Source of the DNA: Acidipropionibacterium sp.
Lineage (GTDB): Bacteria > Actinomycetota > Actinomycetes > Propionibacteriales > Propionibacteriaceae
Assembly (NCBI GenBank): GCA_022647765.1
Contig: JALCLH010000006.1
Span: 175,533-239,532 of the forward strand
Direction of reading: 5' to 3'
DNA length: 64,000 nucleotides
Shown: in pieces, positions 18,212-27,511 of the stretch
How positions within the stretch are numbered: the first letter of the stretch is position 1
How the letters are laid out: the number at the start of each line of letters is the position of its first letter
Notes under the pieces: generated by a model
What the model was told of the DNA's origin: nothing
Databases searched by the model: none
The model's input: the letters and a program-made list of their open reading frames with translations, nothing else
Made by a program: the position numbers and the translations under genes

Positions 18212-18873
18212 TCAGCGCAACTCGATGAGCCCGTTGGGGGTCTGGAGCCGGGCGACGATGGTGGGGACGAGTCCGAACCGGATCGGGGGCAGCTCGGCAG
18301 TCCGATGCCGGTCAGGGTGCGCTCGAGGGCGGACGGATCCGGGGACTCGAACTCCAGGCCCTTCAGCGCGAAAGTACTCAGCGCCGGGTTGGCCGAGGGG
18401 TGGGCCGTGGATCCCCAGTTGATGAGGAAGGGTTGCAGACCGCCCAGCGGCAGGGCCGGATTCATCGCGACCCGCCACTCCAGCAGGGTGCCGTCGGGGG
18501 CATTGCGCGACCACTCTTCGACCGGGCCGACGTCGATCCCGTGGGAGGCCGCGTCGGCTGCGGTCCGGTCCAGATCGCCGGGGTGGATGGCCCAGGTCAC
18601 CAGGTGCGGCCGCGGATCCGGGCCGCGGCGTCCGACCCCGAACATGGTGGACGACGCCGCAACGTCGGGCTGAGCGTCGTCGAGGCCGAGAAGCTCGAGA
18701 TAGGCCGGGTTGCGATGACCGTCGTCGAGCCGGACCAGGTAGTTCTTGGTGCCCATCCCGGCGTGCTGCCCGCCGAAGACCGGCGTCACACCGGTGACCC
18801 GGGCGAACTCGTGGACATAGTCGTCGATGTGGGGGACGAGCAGGACGAGGTGGTCGAGTGGAGTGGTGATGAT
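18212..18873 (-). CDS. Glyoxalase-like (VOC) protein (frameshift near C-terminus, unusual start)
   Basis: About 220 residues. LDHLVLLVPHIDDYVHEFA, then GGQHAGMGTKNYLVRLDDG and YLELLGLDD match the PF13468-type glyoxalase-like domain; a second half with STFALKGLEFESPDP follows. One frame change near 18300 links LTGIG to TAELPPIRFG, ending LIELR at 18212. No ATG, GTG or TTG precedes LDHL in frame: the segment reads TTC ATC ATC ACC ACT CCA with AAGGAG just before it, so either ATC is the start or a base is wrong. Located between the GntP permease and the P5CR-like gene in the acid-sugar operon. Confidence 0.7.
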
Positions 18874-18912
18874 GAACTCCTTCGCGCGATGGACCGGAGG
18901 ATCACCAGTGTG

Positions 18913-20281
18913 TCAGATCAGCCAGAGCCCCCCGATGAGGGCGAATCCCACCAGTCCCGCACACGGTGGTCAGCACGGTCCAGGTCCTCAGACCGTCGGC
19001 CACATTCAGCCCGGTGTACTTGGTGACGATCCAGAACCCGCCGTCGTTGATGTGCGACAGGCCCAGCGCACCGAATCCGATCGCCAGCGCGATGAGCGCG
19101 ATGTGGAAGGTGTCGTAGCCTCCCTGGGCCACCGGAGCTGGCCAGCAACCCGGCAGTGGTGAGAATCGCGACGGTGGCAGAGCCCTGACTGCCGCGCAGC
19201 GCCAGGGAGATCACGAATGCGGCCACGAGCAGCGGCAGGTGGGCCGAGACCAGCACGCCCGCCAGGGCCTTGCCGATCCCGCTGGCCACCAGCACCGAGG
19301 CGAAGACCCCGCCGGCGCCGGCGACGAACACCACGACGGCGACGTTCGGGAGGGCGTCGTCGATGATCCGTCCGCGCTTCTCGAGACTCCAGTGGTGCTG
19401 GCGGCCCAGGCTCAGGTACGCGAGCAGCACGGCCACCAGGAGCGCCACCAGGGGAGCGCCCACCAGGCTCAGGATCGAATGCGCCAGCGTCCCCTCCGGC
19501 ACCAGCATCTTGCCGACGGTGCCGATCAGAATCTGGATGACCGGCGCCAGGATGAGGAAGAGCACGAGTCCGGACCGGGTGGGGTTGTCCGCGGCGTCCG
19601 GCTGAGAAACCTCGGAGACATCCTCATCTCCGGTGGGCGGCGTCCCGATCGGGGTCTTCCCGAGCACGATGTTGTCGATCGGGATCTTCTTCGAGACGAG
19701 GTACCCGACCGCCGCCACGACGGCGCAGACCGGGATGCCGATGAGGATCACCAGACCCGGTTGGGCTCCGATGATGGCGGCCGCAGCCGTCGGCCCGGAT
19801 GGGGCGGGATGGCGACGTGCACGGTGAGGATCGCGGCGCCGACCGGCAGGGCGATCTTGAGCAGCTTCGTGTGGGTGACATAGGCCAGGCTGAAGACGAT
19901 CGGAGCCAGGATGATGAACCCGACCTCGAAGAAGATCGGGATCCCCACCAGGAACGCCACGACCGTCACGGCGATCGCCACGCGCTTCGTCCCCAGGACA
20001 TCGGTGAACTTCCGGGCCAGGACGTTGGCGCCGTCGGCTCCCTCGATGAGTGAGCCGAGCATGGCGCCGAGGGCGACCACGGTGGCCACCGATCCGAGGG
20101 TGTTCCCCATTCCCTTGGTCATCGTGTCGGCGATATCGGCCAATGGGATTCCGGTGGCGATCGCCAGCAGCAGGGACACCATCATGAGTGCCACGAAGGC
20201 GCTCATCTTCAGTTTGATGACCAGGAACAGCAGCAGGGCGATCGCCAGCAGCGCGAGGGTGAGCAGTACGCCCGTCGACAT
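18913..20281 (-). CDS. GntP-family acid-sugar permease (three frameshifts)
   Basis: About 455 residues, roughly 12 membrane spans; gluconate:H+ symporter family. It starts MSTGVLLTLALLAIALLLF. Motifs: GIPIFFEVGFIILAPIVF, VAIPPHPGPTAAAAI, and SHINDGGFWIVTKY near the C-terminus, ending GGLWLI. Breaks lie near 19795 (one G missing from a GGGG run), 19145 and 18957. The ATG is one base after the dehydrogenase stop, so it is co-translated. With the neighbouring kinase and dehydrogenase, import of a C4 acid sugar such as threonate or erythronate is likely. Confidence 0.86.
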
Positions 20282-20282
20282 C

Positions 20283-21182
20283 TCATTCGCCCTTGTCGGC
20301 GGGTTCCGGGGCGACCACGGTGATCACCGAGGAGTCGTCATGGGCGGCCAGTCCGCGAGTCGCGCCCTGGATGTAGAGCTGCTCGGCCGCGGCTGCCACC
20401 GGGGTGGACAGGCCCACCGACTTCGCGGCGGCGGTCACCAGCCCCATGTCCTTGACGAAGATGTCGAGCCGGCTGCGGACCTCGACATCGTCGGCGTCGT
20501 AGGCGTGGAGCATCCGCGGTCCGCGATCCCCGAGCATGAAGGACTCCGCCGCACCGGACATCAGCGCCGACAGGGTCTGCTCGAGATCCAGGCCCAGCGA
20601 GCGCGCCAGGGCCAGGGCCTCGCCGGCCGCGGCGATGTGCACCCCGCACAGAAGCTGGTTGACGGTCTTCATCGCCTGACCGGCGCCGGGCTCGTTCCCG
20701 ACCCGCACCAGGGTGGACGCCATCGCGTCCAGGACGTCCTTGGTGGACTCCCAGACCGCGTCCTCGGCGCCGACGACGACCAGCAGGTCGCCCTTTCCGG
20801 CGCGCACCGCACCGCCGGAGACGGGGGCGTCGACCAGTCCGAGGCCCATCCCGGACAGCCGGGCGGCGGCGGCCTTGACGGCGTCCATCCCGACGGTGGA
20901 GGTGAGCAGCACGGTGGCTCCCGGCTTCATCGCGGTGGCGACGCCGGTCTCGGAGAACAGCACGTCCTCGAGCTGAGCGGGGTTGCGCACAGCCAGCAGG
21001 ACGACGTCGGCCCCGGCGGCGGCCTCGCGGGCGGTGCCGGCCGCGGTGACCCCTTCTTGAACGGCCAGGCGGGTGCGCTCGGCGGCGATGTCGAAGCCGG
21101 TGACGGTGAACGACTTCTGCAGCCAGGTGGACATGGGCAGTCCCATGGCGCCCAGACCGAGAACGGCGACAGTGGTGGTCAT
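20283..21182 (-). CDS. ltnD: NAD(P)-dependent beta-hydroxyacid dehydrogenase, L-threonate dehydrogenase type
   Basis: 299 residues, intact, with AAGGAG before ATG 21182. N-terminal VAVLGLGAMGLPMSTWL binds NAD(P); DAPVSGGAVRAGKGDLLVVV is the substrate-binding signature of this family, and the catalytic lysine is in QAMKTVNQLLCGVH. In acid-sugar clusters such enzymes oxidise L-threonate or D-erythronate at C2 to the 2-oxo acid, which a DUF1537 kinase then phosphorylates; both partners flank it here. The exact stereochemistry cannot be read from sequence. Confidence 0.85.
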   Translation of the reverse strand: MTTTVAVLGLGAMGLPMSTWLQKSFTVTGFDIAAERTRLAVQEGVTAAGTAREAAAGADVVLLAVRNPAQLEDVLFSETGVATAMKPGATVLLTSTVGMDAVKAAAARLSGMGLGLVDAPVSGGAVRAGKGDLLVVVGAEDAVWESTKDVLDAMASTLVRVGNEPGAGQAMKTVNQLLCGVHIAAAGEALALARSLGLDLEQTLSALMSGAAESFMLGDRGPRMLHAYDADDVEVRSRLDIFVKDMGLVTAAAKSVGLSTPVAAAAEQLYIQGATRGLAAHDDSSVITVVAPEPADKGE

Positions 21183-21219
21183 GATGGATCTCCTTTGATC
21201 TTCGGATTTGATCTTCAGA

Positions 21220-21241
21220 CGGCGCGCCGAACGACGCGCCG
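21220..21241 (-). terminator. Weak hairpin between kinase and dehydrogenase genes
   Basis: CGGCGCG / CGCGCCG arms around 8 nt in the 109-bp gap after the kinase stop. It could be a partial terminator or attenuator. A direct repeat TTGATCTTC(G/A)GA lies beside it. Confidence 0.35.
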
Positions 21242-21291
21242 GAGTAGCACAGGCGGTGACGCAGAGAAAGAGGAGTGGTGGGGCAGGGATC

Positions 21292-22722
21292 TCAGAGGGT
21301 CGACTGGAGCTTCTCGACGACCTCGGCCAGGGACTCGTCGTCACCGACGTTCCCGGCGAAGACGATGTAGGGAATGCCCCGGGCGGGTCCGTCGGCCGGC
21401 TCCCACATCGAGACGATGCCGGGCAGCATCGGTCCGCGGACCGTGGCGTGGCGGATCCCGAGCCCCTTGGCGGCGACGTCGGAGGAGGTGATGCCCCCCT
21501 TGGCGATGACGAATCGGGGCGCGCGTGCGGCGAGGATCTGCCGGACAGCGCTCACCAGGGCGGCGGAGACGTCGCGGGCGATCCGCAGTGAGTCGTCGGC
21601 GTCGGCCCCGGCGACCAGCCGGCTGCTGGCGCGCACGACGACGGGCCCGCGGCCCAGCTGCTCGGTGGCGGAGGCCACCACCTCGCCGATGTGGGTGTCC
21701 CGGCGGTCGGGGTCCAGCACGGTCGGGACGTCGATGACCAGCTCCGGGATGGGGAGCCTGGCGCGTAGTGCGTCGACCTGGCGGACGGTCAGTCCGACGT
21801 GGGAGCCCACCACGATGAGCCCTCCCTCGGCGTCGGAGGCGACGGCGTCGGCGGCGGGTCGGGACTCCTCGGGGGTGAGCGGAGGGTGGATCTCCTGGCC
21901 GATCCGGGCTCGGACGAAGGGCGGGCCGACCCGGTAGACGAAGGTCTGCCCGTCGGCCTCGGCCTGTGCCAGGGCGAGGGAGAACAGCCGCAGGTCGTTC
22001 TCCTCGACGCAGTCCACCACGATCGGCCGGCGGTCGTGGGCCTGGCGCAGGGTGGCCAGAACGGCGTCCGGGTCGGTGCGGATGTCGGCCAGCCGGACCC
22101 GCAGCACCTCTTCTGCCGGACGGCGTCCTCCCGATTTCTCGGCGACCCAGTCGGGCAGGTAGGAGGCCTGGTAGCCGAAGGACTTGTCACGGGCGAACTC
22201 GGTCTCGCCGACCGGCAGGTAGCCCTCGGACGGGCTGCCGGCGTAGTGGGTCGAGTCGACGGTGATCCGGCCGGCGTCGGGGAAGGCCGGCACGATGACG
22301 ACGCCGTCGACCCGCTTCCCGTCGGCCGCCAGCTCGGTGGCGATGACCTCGGGCTCCAGCGGGAAGTGTCCCCGCAGCGTCGAGTCCGAGCGGGACACGA
22401 AGGCCACCGGGCGGCCGGCCTGTCGGGCGGCCTCCAGGCCGTTGACGACGACCTCCCGGTTGACGCGCTCGGCATCAGTCGGAGAGAGACTGCGGGAGTT
22501 CGTCATGACGTAGACGGCCGGGGCGCCGGTGGACAGCGCCCACTCGAGGTCGGTCGCCTCCCAGGCGGTGATGACCGGAAGGGCGGAGACGGACTGGGTG
22601 CCGGTGGGATCGTCGTCCAGGACGACGAGCACCGGGCAGCCCGCGCGTGCGACCTCCTCGGCGGGAACGGCGCGGCCCTTCGGCAGATCCGCGGTGAGCT
22701 GTTCAAGTGCAAGTGGGTCCAT
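21292..22722 (-). CDS. otnK: Four-carbon acid sugar kinase (DUF1537 family)
   Basis: 476 residues, intact; ATP-dependent kinase of C4 acid sugars or their 2-oxo forms. Start ATG 22722 with AGGAG 6 nt upstream. N-terminal domain has VLVVLDDDPTGTQSVSALPV and SRSDSTLRGHFPLE; the C-terminal nucleotide-binding domain has RFVIAKGGITSSDVAAKGLG and PGIVSMWEPADG, the family signatures. The usual partner aldolase/isomerase (OtnC/OtnI) or PdxA-type enzyme is not in the window. The gene is headed by a palindromic operator. Confidence 0.9.
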   Translation of the reverse strand: MDPLALEQLTADLPKGRAVPAEEVARAGCPVLVVLDDDPTGTQSVSALPVITAWEATDLEWALSTGAPAVYVMTNSRSLSPTDAERVNREVVVNGLEAARQAGRPVAFVSRSDSTLRGHFPLEPEVIATELAADGKRVDGVVIVPAFPDAGRITVDSTHYAGSPSEGYLPVGETEFARDKSFGYQASYLPDWVAEKSGGRRPAEEVLRVRLADIRTDPDAVLATLRQAHDRRPIVVDCVEENDLRLFSLALAQAEADGQTFVYRVGPPFVRARIGQEIHPPLTPEESRPAADAVASDAEGGLIVVGSHVGLTVRQVDALRARLPIPELVIDVPTVLDPDRRDTHIGEVVASATEQLGRGPVVVRASSRLVAGADADDSLRIARDVSAALVSAVRQILAARAPRFVIAKGGITSSDVAAKGLGIRHATVRGPMLPGIVSMWEPADGPARGIPYIVFAGNVGDDESLAEVVEKLQSTL

Positions 22723-22737
22723 CGTCACTCCTATGTG

Positions 22738-22751
22738 ATCAGACCTCTGAT
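22738..22751. promoter_or_regulatory. GntR-type operator upstream of the kinase operon
   Basis: ATCAGACCTCTGAT, a 14-bp near-palindrome (ATCAGA/TCTGAT) 16 bp before the kinase start. The identical 14-mer recurs at 24390-24403. Form and size fit a FadR-subfamily dimer; the FadR-type gene between the two sites is the likely binder. Confidence 0.75.
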
Positions 22752-22764
22752 GACTGGGTATGAC

Positions 22765-22778
22765 CATAGTCCTCTGAT
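22765..22778. promoter_or_regulatory. Second, imperfect GntR-type site
   Basis: CATAGTCCTCTGAT matches the 14-mer operator at 10 of 14 positions; its centre is 27 bp from the perfect site. Could allow cooperative binding. Confidence 0.5.
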
Positions 22779-22857
22779 GAGTCCGCTGCAAGCTGAATGG
22801 CGCGCCTGGTCGGGATGGGCGGGCTCGGGCGGGCTTGGCCGGACCTGCGGGACGGCC

Positions 22858-23557
22858 TCAGCGGGCCGATACGTAGGTCGTGATGTCGTGAGCGGTCTGG
22901 TCCATGTGCGCCGACATCGCGGCCCTGGCGGCCTCGGCGTCGCCATCGTGGATCGCCTCGAGGATCACCTCGTGGTGCGCCATCGCGTGCACCCGAACCG
23001 CGTGGTGCGCCGACGTTTCGGTGCGACCCGCCAGCAGGGCGGTGCGCAGCGGATCGAAGACCGTGGTGAGGAAGGGGTTGCCGGAGGCCTGGAGGATTCG
23101 GTCGTGGAAGGCGAGATCACCGCGCACGGTGGCGACGACGTCATCGGCGGCATGATCGCTCTGGTACTGGGCGAGGATCTTCTCCATGGCGTCGAGATCC
23201 TCGTCGCTGTGCCGCTCGGCGGCCAGCCCGCTGGCGCCGACCTCGATCATTCTGCGGATCTCCACCAGATCGAGGGCGATATCGCGAGGGTTGGAGGTCT
23301 GCGACTGCAGGGCGATCATGCTCTCCAGGTCGGTCCACTGACTCGCGGGATTGACGAAGGTGCCGCGTCCGTGCACCGGCCGCAGCACGCCGCGGTCGGT
23401 GAGGATCCGTACGGCCTCGCGGAGAGTGAGCCGGGAGACATCCAGGCTCTGGGCGAGCACGGTCTCGGCGGGCAGTGCCTCCCCCACCTTCGACCGAGCC
23501 GCTGACCACGGCGTCGAGCAGCTGAGAGACGGTCGCCTCGACCCTGCTCTGCGCCAT
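22858..23557 (-). CDS. FadR-subfamily GntR regulator (one frameshift)
   Basis: About 230 residues. Starts MAQSRVEATVSQLLDAVVSG. The winged helix region is ALPAETVLAQSLDVSRLTLREAVRIL followed by GVLRPVHGRGTFVNP; the C-terminal FCD ligand-binding domain includes LVEIRRMIEVGASGLAAERH and HDRILQASGNPFLT. One extra base at 23487-23488 separates SVE from VGEALPAE. It lies between the cyclase and the kinase, flanked by two copies of ATCAGACCTCTGAT, so it is probably the local regulator of the acid-sugar cluster responding to a pathway acid. Confidence 0.86.
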
Positions 23558-23620
23558 GACATCATCCTCCCGTGCTCGCCGTCCCTGTGGATTTTAGGGG
23601 AACGGCGAGTCGGGATGGTT

Positions 23621-24307
23621 TCAGTCCTCCAACCAGGCCATCGCATTGACCTGGGCCGAGTCGACGCCCTTGACGCGCAGCGGTCCGAGGGTGATGGACC
23701 TGATCGTCCGATGGGCCAGCGAGGCCAGCGTCATGTCCTCGATTCCGGTGATGACGTGATCGGTGTAGTTGCCGAGCAGCCAGCGATGGGCCTCGGCGCC
23801 GAGATCGTTGGAGGGGGGCCCGATCGACAGCCAGTCCATCCCGATGCAACACAGGTCGGGGCACTCCTCGGCCAGCCAACGACACAGGTCCGGGTGCAGG
23901 CTGACCCCCTCGTACTCGTAGGTGTGCGGATCGGTGAACTTGTACTTCTCGAAGCCGGTGCGGATCAGCAGGAGACGTTTGCCCTGCAGGCGGTCGGCGA
24001 AGGGCTCGAGGTCGGCCCTGGTGACGATGGATTTCGGGACGCCGCGCTGCGGGATGTCGGCGACCAGGACCTCCTCGCCGGTGTAGGCGAAGGTCTCGAT
24101 GGGCAGGGTCTCGAAGTCGGCGCCGTTGGGGTTGAAGTGGTGCGGGCCGTCCATGTGGGTCCCGAAGTGGTTGGGAAGATGAATGATCTTGGAGTTGAAG
24201 GGCTTTCCGGTCTCGGAGATGACCGAGTCCTGTTCGACACTGATGACGGGCTCACCGGGATAGGCGTTGTCCTTGGGGTCGAGCAGGTGCGACAGGTAGA
24301 CGAACAT
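23621..24307 (-). CDS. Cyclase-family (kynurenine formamidase-like) metal hydrolase
   Basis: 228 residues, intact, AAGGAG 8 nt before ATG. The metal site is plain: LPNHFGTHMDGPHHFNPNG matches the HXGTHXDXPXHF motif of the cyclase/KynB fold. Also GKRLLLIRTGFEKYKF and DWLSIGPPSNDLGAEAHRWLL. Members open lactams, formamides or lactones; here a lactone or amide of an acid sugar is a reasonable guess. First gene of the minus-strand run, with the 14-bp GntR-type operator 83 bp upstream. Confidence 0.82.
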   Translation of the reverse strand: MFVYLSHLLDPKDNAYPGEPVISVEQDSVISETGKPFNSKIIHLPNHFGTHMDGPHHFNPNGADFETLPIETFAYTGEEVLVADIPQRGVPKSIVTRADLEPFADRLQGKRLLLIRTGFEKYKFTDPHTYEYEGVSLHPDLCRWLAEECPDLCCIGMDWLSIGPPSNDLGAEAHRWLLGNYTDHVITGIEDMTLASLAHRTIRSITLGPLRVKGVDSAQVNAMAWLED

Positions 24308-24389
24308 CGTTGTTCTCCTTGTGGTGGATTTCGACGGTGTGGATCCGACGGGAGGCCTGCGGCGGTGCAGGGTCTCCTCCCCGAAGGCT

Positions 24390-24403
24390 AATCAGACCTC
24401 TGA
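24390..24403. promoter_or_regulatory. GntR-type operator in the cyclase / MFS divergent region
   Basis: ATCAGACCTCTGAT, identical to the site at 22738-22751, in the 239-bp gap between the divergent cyclase and MFS genes, so it can control both. Confidence 0.75.
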
Positions 24404-24546
24404 TGTGTTGGCAAGGGTGGTGGCTCGCTGTGCGGTGTCGGCGCGGGGTCGTGTCCAGGAGCTCCGGATGATATCTGTCTTGTCGGGTCAGCTTCAGTGC
24501 CGGTTCCCGCGAGTTCATGACTGACGAGGGATGAGCCACGGTAAGT

Positions 24547-25905
24547 ATGGTGGGCGGCATGACCGCGCAGCTCACTGCGCTCCAACAGATCGACTCCCGT
24601 CCACTCACCGGCCATCAGAAGAGCCTCATCGGCCTCGCCATCGTCGGGAACATCTCCGAGTTCTTCGACATGTTCCTGATCGGCTTCGTCGTCTCCCTGC
24701 TCACCACGCCGTGGCGCCTCACCGGCACCGAGGCAGGCATTATCCTCGCCTGCTCGGGCCTCGGCACCGTGCTCGGATCCATCATGTGGGGGCGCCTTGC
24801 CGACAGGATGGGACGCCGTCGCACATTCTTCTGGTGCGTCCTGCTGTTCGTCGTCTTCACCGCCATCTCCGTCTTCACCCCTGATCACGGCTGGATCATG
24901 CTGTCGGTACTGAGGATCGGCGTCGGGATCGGCGTCGGCGGACTCAATATCACCTCGATCCCGTACGTTCAGGAGTTCGTGCCGGCCAAGCAGCGCGGGC
25001 TGCTGTCCGGCCTGGCCTCGGTCTTCATCCCGCTCGGCCTGTTCCTCGGATCGCTGGCGCAGAAGGGGCTCGGCGACAACTGGCGGGCCCTCATCGCGCT
25101 CGGCGCGCTGCCGGTGTTCCTGCTGATCTGGATTCGCGCCGTCCCTGAGTCGCCACGATTCCTGCAGAGTCACGGACGCCTTGAGGAGGCGAGGCATTCC
25201 CTGGCCTGGGCCCTCGAGATCAGGGACGATGAGGTCGGTGACCTGCCCCCGGTGGAGAAGGTCCGGACGGCGTCCTACTCCTTGGTGTTCAGCAAGTACG
25301 GCAAAAGTCTGCTCATCGTCACGCTGGGCTCGTTCTGCTTCATCCTGGGGTCCTTCACCGTGCAGTCCTGGGGCCAGACGCTCCTGGAGAGCGGCTTCAG
25401 CAAGACAGCCGGCGAGGTCGGCACGCTGTTCATGATCGTCTCCCTGGCGGACCTGCTCGGACGCCTCGCCTCGGCCTGGCTGGCCGATCATCTGGGCCGG
25501 CGTTGGACGATGTTCCTGTTCGGCGCGCTGGGCGCGGTGGGCTGCCTCATCGTGGCCGTCTCTGCCCACAGCGGCCTCGGCTGGGTCGTCTTCTTCATCG
25601 GGATCCTCGTCACGATGGCCTTCGGCGACGGTGCTTTCGGCATCCTTAACGCCTTCGGCGGGGAGCAGTTCCCCAATGAGGCCCGCTCGACCGGGCTGGG
25701 CCTGGGATACGGCATCGGCTCCACCGCCAAGATCTTCGGCCCGGCGCTGATGGGCGTCATGATCGGCGGCAACATGGTGAAGCAGGACGTCACCCTCGAC
25801 GCCGTCTTCCCGGCGTTCATCCTGTTCGCGGCCCTCCTGCTGGTGGGCGGCGTCATCTATCTGTTCGCCCGGGAGACCAAGGGCACGGCCCTGGAGGACA
25901 TCTGA
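24547..25905 (+). CDS. MFS transporter, divergent from the acid-sugar operon
   Basis: 452 residues (448 from the ATG at 24559), 12 predicted spans. Helix 1 NISEFFDMFLIGFVVSLLTT, loop 2-3 WGRLADRMGRRRTFFW, loop 8-9 ASAWLADHLGRRWTMFLFG, and PESPRFLQSHGRLEEARHSL after helix 6, the pattern of the sugar/metabolite-symporter branch. It shares a control region and the 14-bp operator with the cyclase, so it likely imports a substrate of the same pathway, giving the cluster two carriers (this and GntP). The large antisense open frame here is a codon-bias shadow. Confidence 0.85.
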   Translation: MVGGMTAQLTALQQIDSRPLTGHQKSLIGLAIVGNISEFFDMFLIGFVVSLLTTPWRLTGTEAGIILACSGLGTVLGSIMWGRLADRMGRRRTFFWCVLLFVVFTAISVFTPDHGWIMLSVLRIGVGIGVGGLNITSIPYVQEFVPAKQRGLLSGLASVFIPLGLFLGSLAQKGLGDNWRALIALGALPVFLLIWIRAVPESPRFLQSHGRLEEARHSLAWALEIRDDEVGDLPPVEKVRTASYSLVFSKYGKSLLIVTLGSFCFILGSFTVQSWGQTLLESGFSKTAGEVGTLFMIVSLADLLGRLASAWLADHLGRRWTMFLFGALGAVGCLIVAVSAHSGLGWVVFFIGILVTMAFGDGAFGILNAFGGEQFPNEARSTGLGLGYGIGSTAKIFGPALMGVMIGGNMVKQDVTLDAVFPAFILFAALLLVGGVIYLFARETKGTALEDI

Positions 25906-25935
25906 GTCCTGTGGCACCATGCCGGGGGAGGCATC

Positions 25936-26352
25936 GTGAATCAGCCAGACCAGACATCCGCACCAGACATCACGCCATCGGTGGGTGGCGCGATCCGCAT
26001 CAAACGCGTCTACCAGACGCCGTCAGCCGAGGACGGCAGGCGGATCCTCGTCGATCGCCTGTGGCCGCGCGGCGTCTCGCACGAGCGGGCGGCCCTCGAC
26101 GAGTGGCTGAAGACGATTGCTCCCAGCCCCGAGCTGCGCACCTGGTGGAAGCACGATCCGGAGCGGATGGACGAGTTCGCCGAGCGCTACTGCCATGAGT
26201 TGGACACCGAGCCGGAGAACCGGGAGGCTGTCGAGCACATCCTCGGGCTCCTTCGCGAGGGCCGGGTGGTCACCCTCGTCTACGCGGCCAAGGATGAGCG
26301 GGTGAATCACGCCCGCATCCTGGCCGAGTACCTGCGGGAGGCCCTGGCCTGA
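25936..26352 (+). CDS. DUF488 family protein
   Basis: 138 residues, GTG start with GGGGGAGG upstream. Conserved signature: IRIKRVYQTPSAEDGRRILV, DRLWPRGVSHERAALDEWLK, APSPELRTWWKHDPERMDEF and VTLVYAAKDERVNHARIL. DUF488 proteins are common small cytosolic proteins of unsettled function. It is convergent with the PfkB-type kinase gene. Confidence 0.88.
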   Translation: MNQPDQTSAPDITPSVGGAIRIKRVYQTPSAEDGRRILVDRLWPRGVSHERAALDEWLKTIAPSPELRTWWKHDPERMDEFAERYCHELDTEPENREAVEHILGLLREGRVVTLVYAAKDERVNHARILAEYLREALA

Positions 26353-26376
26353 GCGATCGCTCAGATGGGATCGCTC
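26351..26376. terminator. Possible bidirectional terminator, DUF488 / kinase
   Basis: GAGCGATC and GATCGCTC are 8-nt arms with a 10-nt loop, directly at the DUF488 stop and between convergent genes. No U-tract. Confidence 0.4.
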
Positions 26377-26389
26377 GTGCGATCATCGG

Positions 26390-27448
26390 TCAGACGTCCC
26401 ACCCGATCGACACCGGCGCCGGCGCAACCGCTCCGGCGTCCAGCCCGAGATCGTCGAGGAACCCGTAGCGGCGTCTCAGTTCCGCATCCTCGCCGCTCTC
26501 GCCGAGACCCAGCCACCAGGCACTGATCTCGGCCCAGCCGGGGGCTCCCATCGACCCGGTGAGACCGCGCACCGCCAGGCTGGAGGCCAGACAGGCCAGA
26601 TCCAGTCGCCGGGCCAGCGGCCAGCCGGACAGGGCGGCCCAGGTGAAGGCGGCATCGAAGACGTCCCCGGCCCCGGTGGCGTCGACCACCTCGTCCGCCG
26701 GCACGGAAACCGCCTCGGCGTGGATCTCCTCGCCGGTGTCGGAGTCGACCGCCCAGGCGCCCGCCAGGCCGTCGGTGACCACCACGACCGGCACCCTGTC
26801 GGCCAGCGCCCGCGCCGCCTCTCGCGATGCATCGCGGCGTGACAGGCCCATCGCCTCGACCGCGTTGGGCAGGAAGGCCGCGCAGTACCCGAGCTCATCC
26901 AAGACGCCGGTATCCCAGCGTCCGGTCTCGTCGAATCCGATATCCGCGATGACGGCGGTGCCGTCGCCGGCGGCCGCCCGCGTCCACCCGGCTCCGATGC
27001 CGGAATGCAGTTGGGCGAGGTCGACCAGGGCCGCCCGGGGATGGGGGACGCCGGTCAGCAGCTCGTCGATCCGGACCGGCGGAGGGGTCTCGTGGGTGAC
27101 CATCCGGCGATCGCCCGAGTGGGCCACCGAGACCGTCAACGGCGTCGTCCAGCCCTCGCAGACCCTGGACGCCGACAGGTCGACACCCTCCGCGGCCAGC
27201 GCCGACCAGCAGAACCTGCCCGCCATGTCGCGGCCCACCGTCGCCGCCAGGCTGGTGCGCAGGCCGAGCCTGGCGGCGGCCACCGCGAGGTTCGCCACCC
27301 CGCCCGGAGCGGTGGCCATCCGATCGGCGCGGATTTCCTCGCCATTGGCCGGGAGCCGCGGCAGACCGGTCATCACCAGATCCCAGAAGACGGTGCCGGT
27401 GAGGACCACATCGGTCGGAGAGCTGTCAGGGTGAGCCATGCGACGCAT
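26390..27448 (-). CDS. PfkB-family carbohydrate/nucleoside kinase
   Basis: 352 residues from ATG 27448 (349 from ATG 27439). Ribokinase-fold sugar kinase: GTVFWDLVMTGLP and PGGVANLAVAAARLGL at the N-terminus, VGRDMAGRFCW, and the C-terminal ATP/anion-hole signature VDATGAGDVFDAAFTWAAL with the catalytic aspartate. The substrate is not predictable. It stands alone, convergent with DUF488 and with a family A repeat upstream. Confidence 0.87.
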   Translation of the reverse strand: MRRMAHPDSSPTDVVLTGTVFWDLVMTGLPRLPANGEEIRADRMATAPGGVANLAVAAARLGLRTSLAATVGRDMAGRFCWSALAAEGVDLSASRVCEGWTTPLTVSVAHSGDRRMVTHETPPPVRIDELLTGVPHPRAALVDLAQLHSGIGAGWTRAAAGDGTAVIADIGFDETGRWDTGVLDELGYCAAFLPNAVEAMGLSRRDASREAARALADRVPVVVVTDGLAGAWAVDSDTGEEIHAEAVSVPADEVVDATGAGDVFDAAFTWAALSGWPLARRLDLACLASSLAVRGLTGSMGAPGWAEISAWWLGLGESGEDAELRRRYGFLDDLGLDAGAVAPAPVSIGWDV

Positions 27449-27511
27449 TGTGCCCGGTCCGGGCGTCGTCGGGGTGAGGCAGGGGGCTCCGGGAGTCGGT
27501 CGGTCAGATTC

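Noticed and set aside
24388..25920. 510-codon minus-strand open frame over the MFS gene
   Set aside because: Antisense shadow; the plus-strand protein has all MFS motifs.
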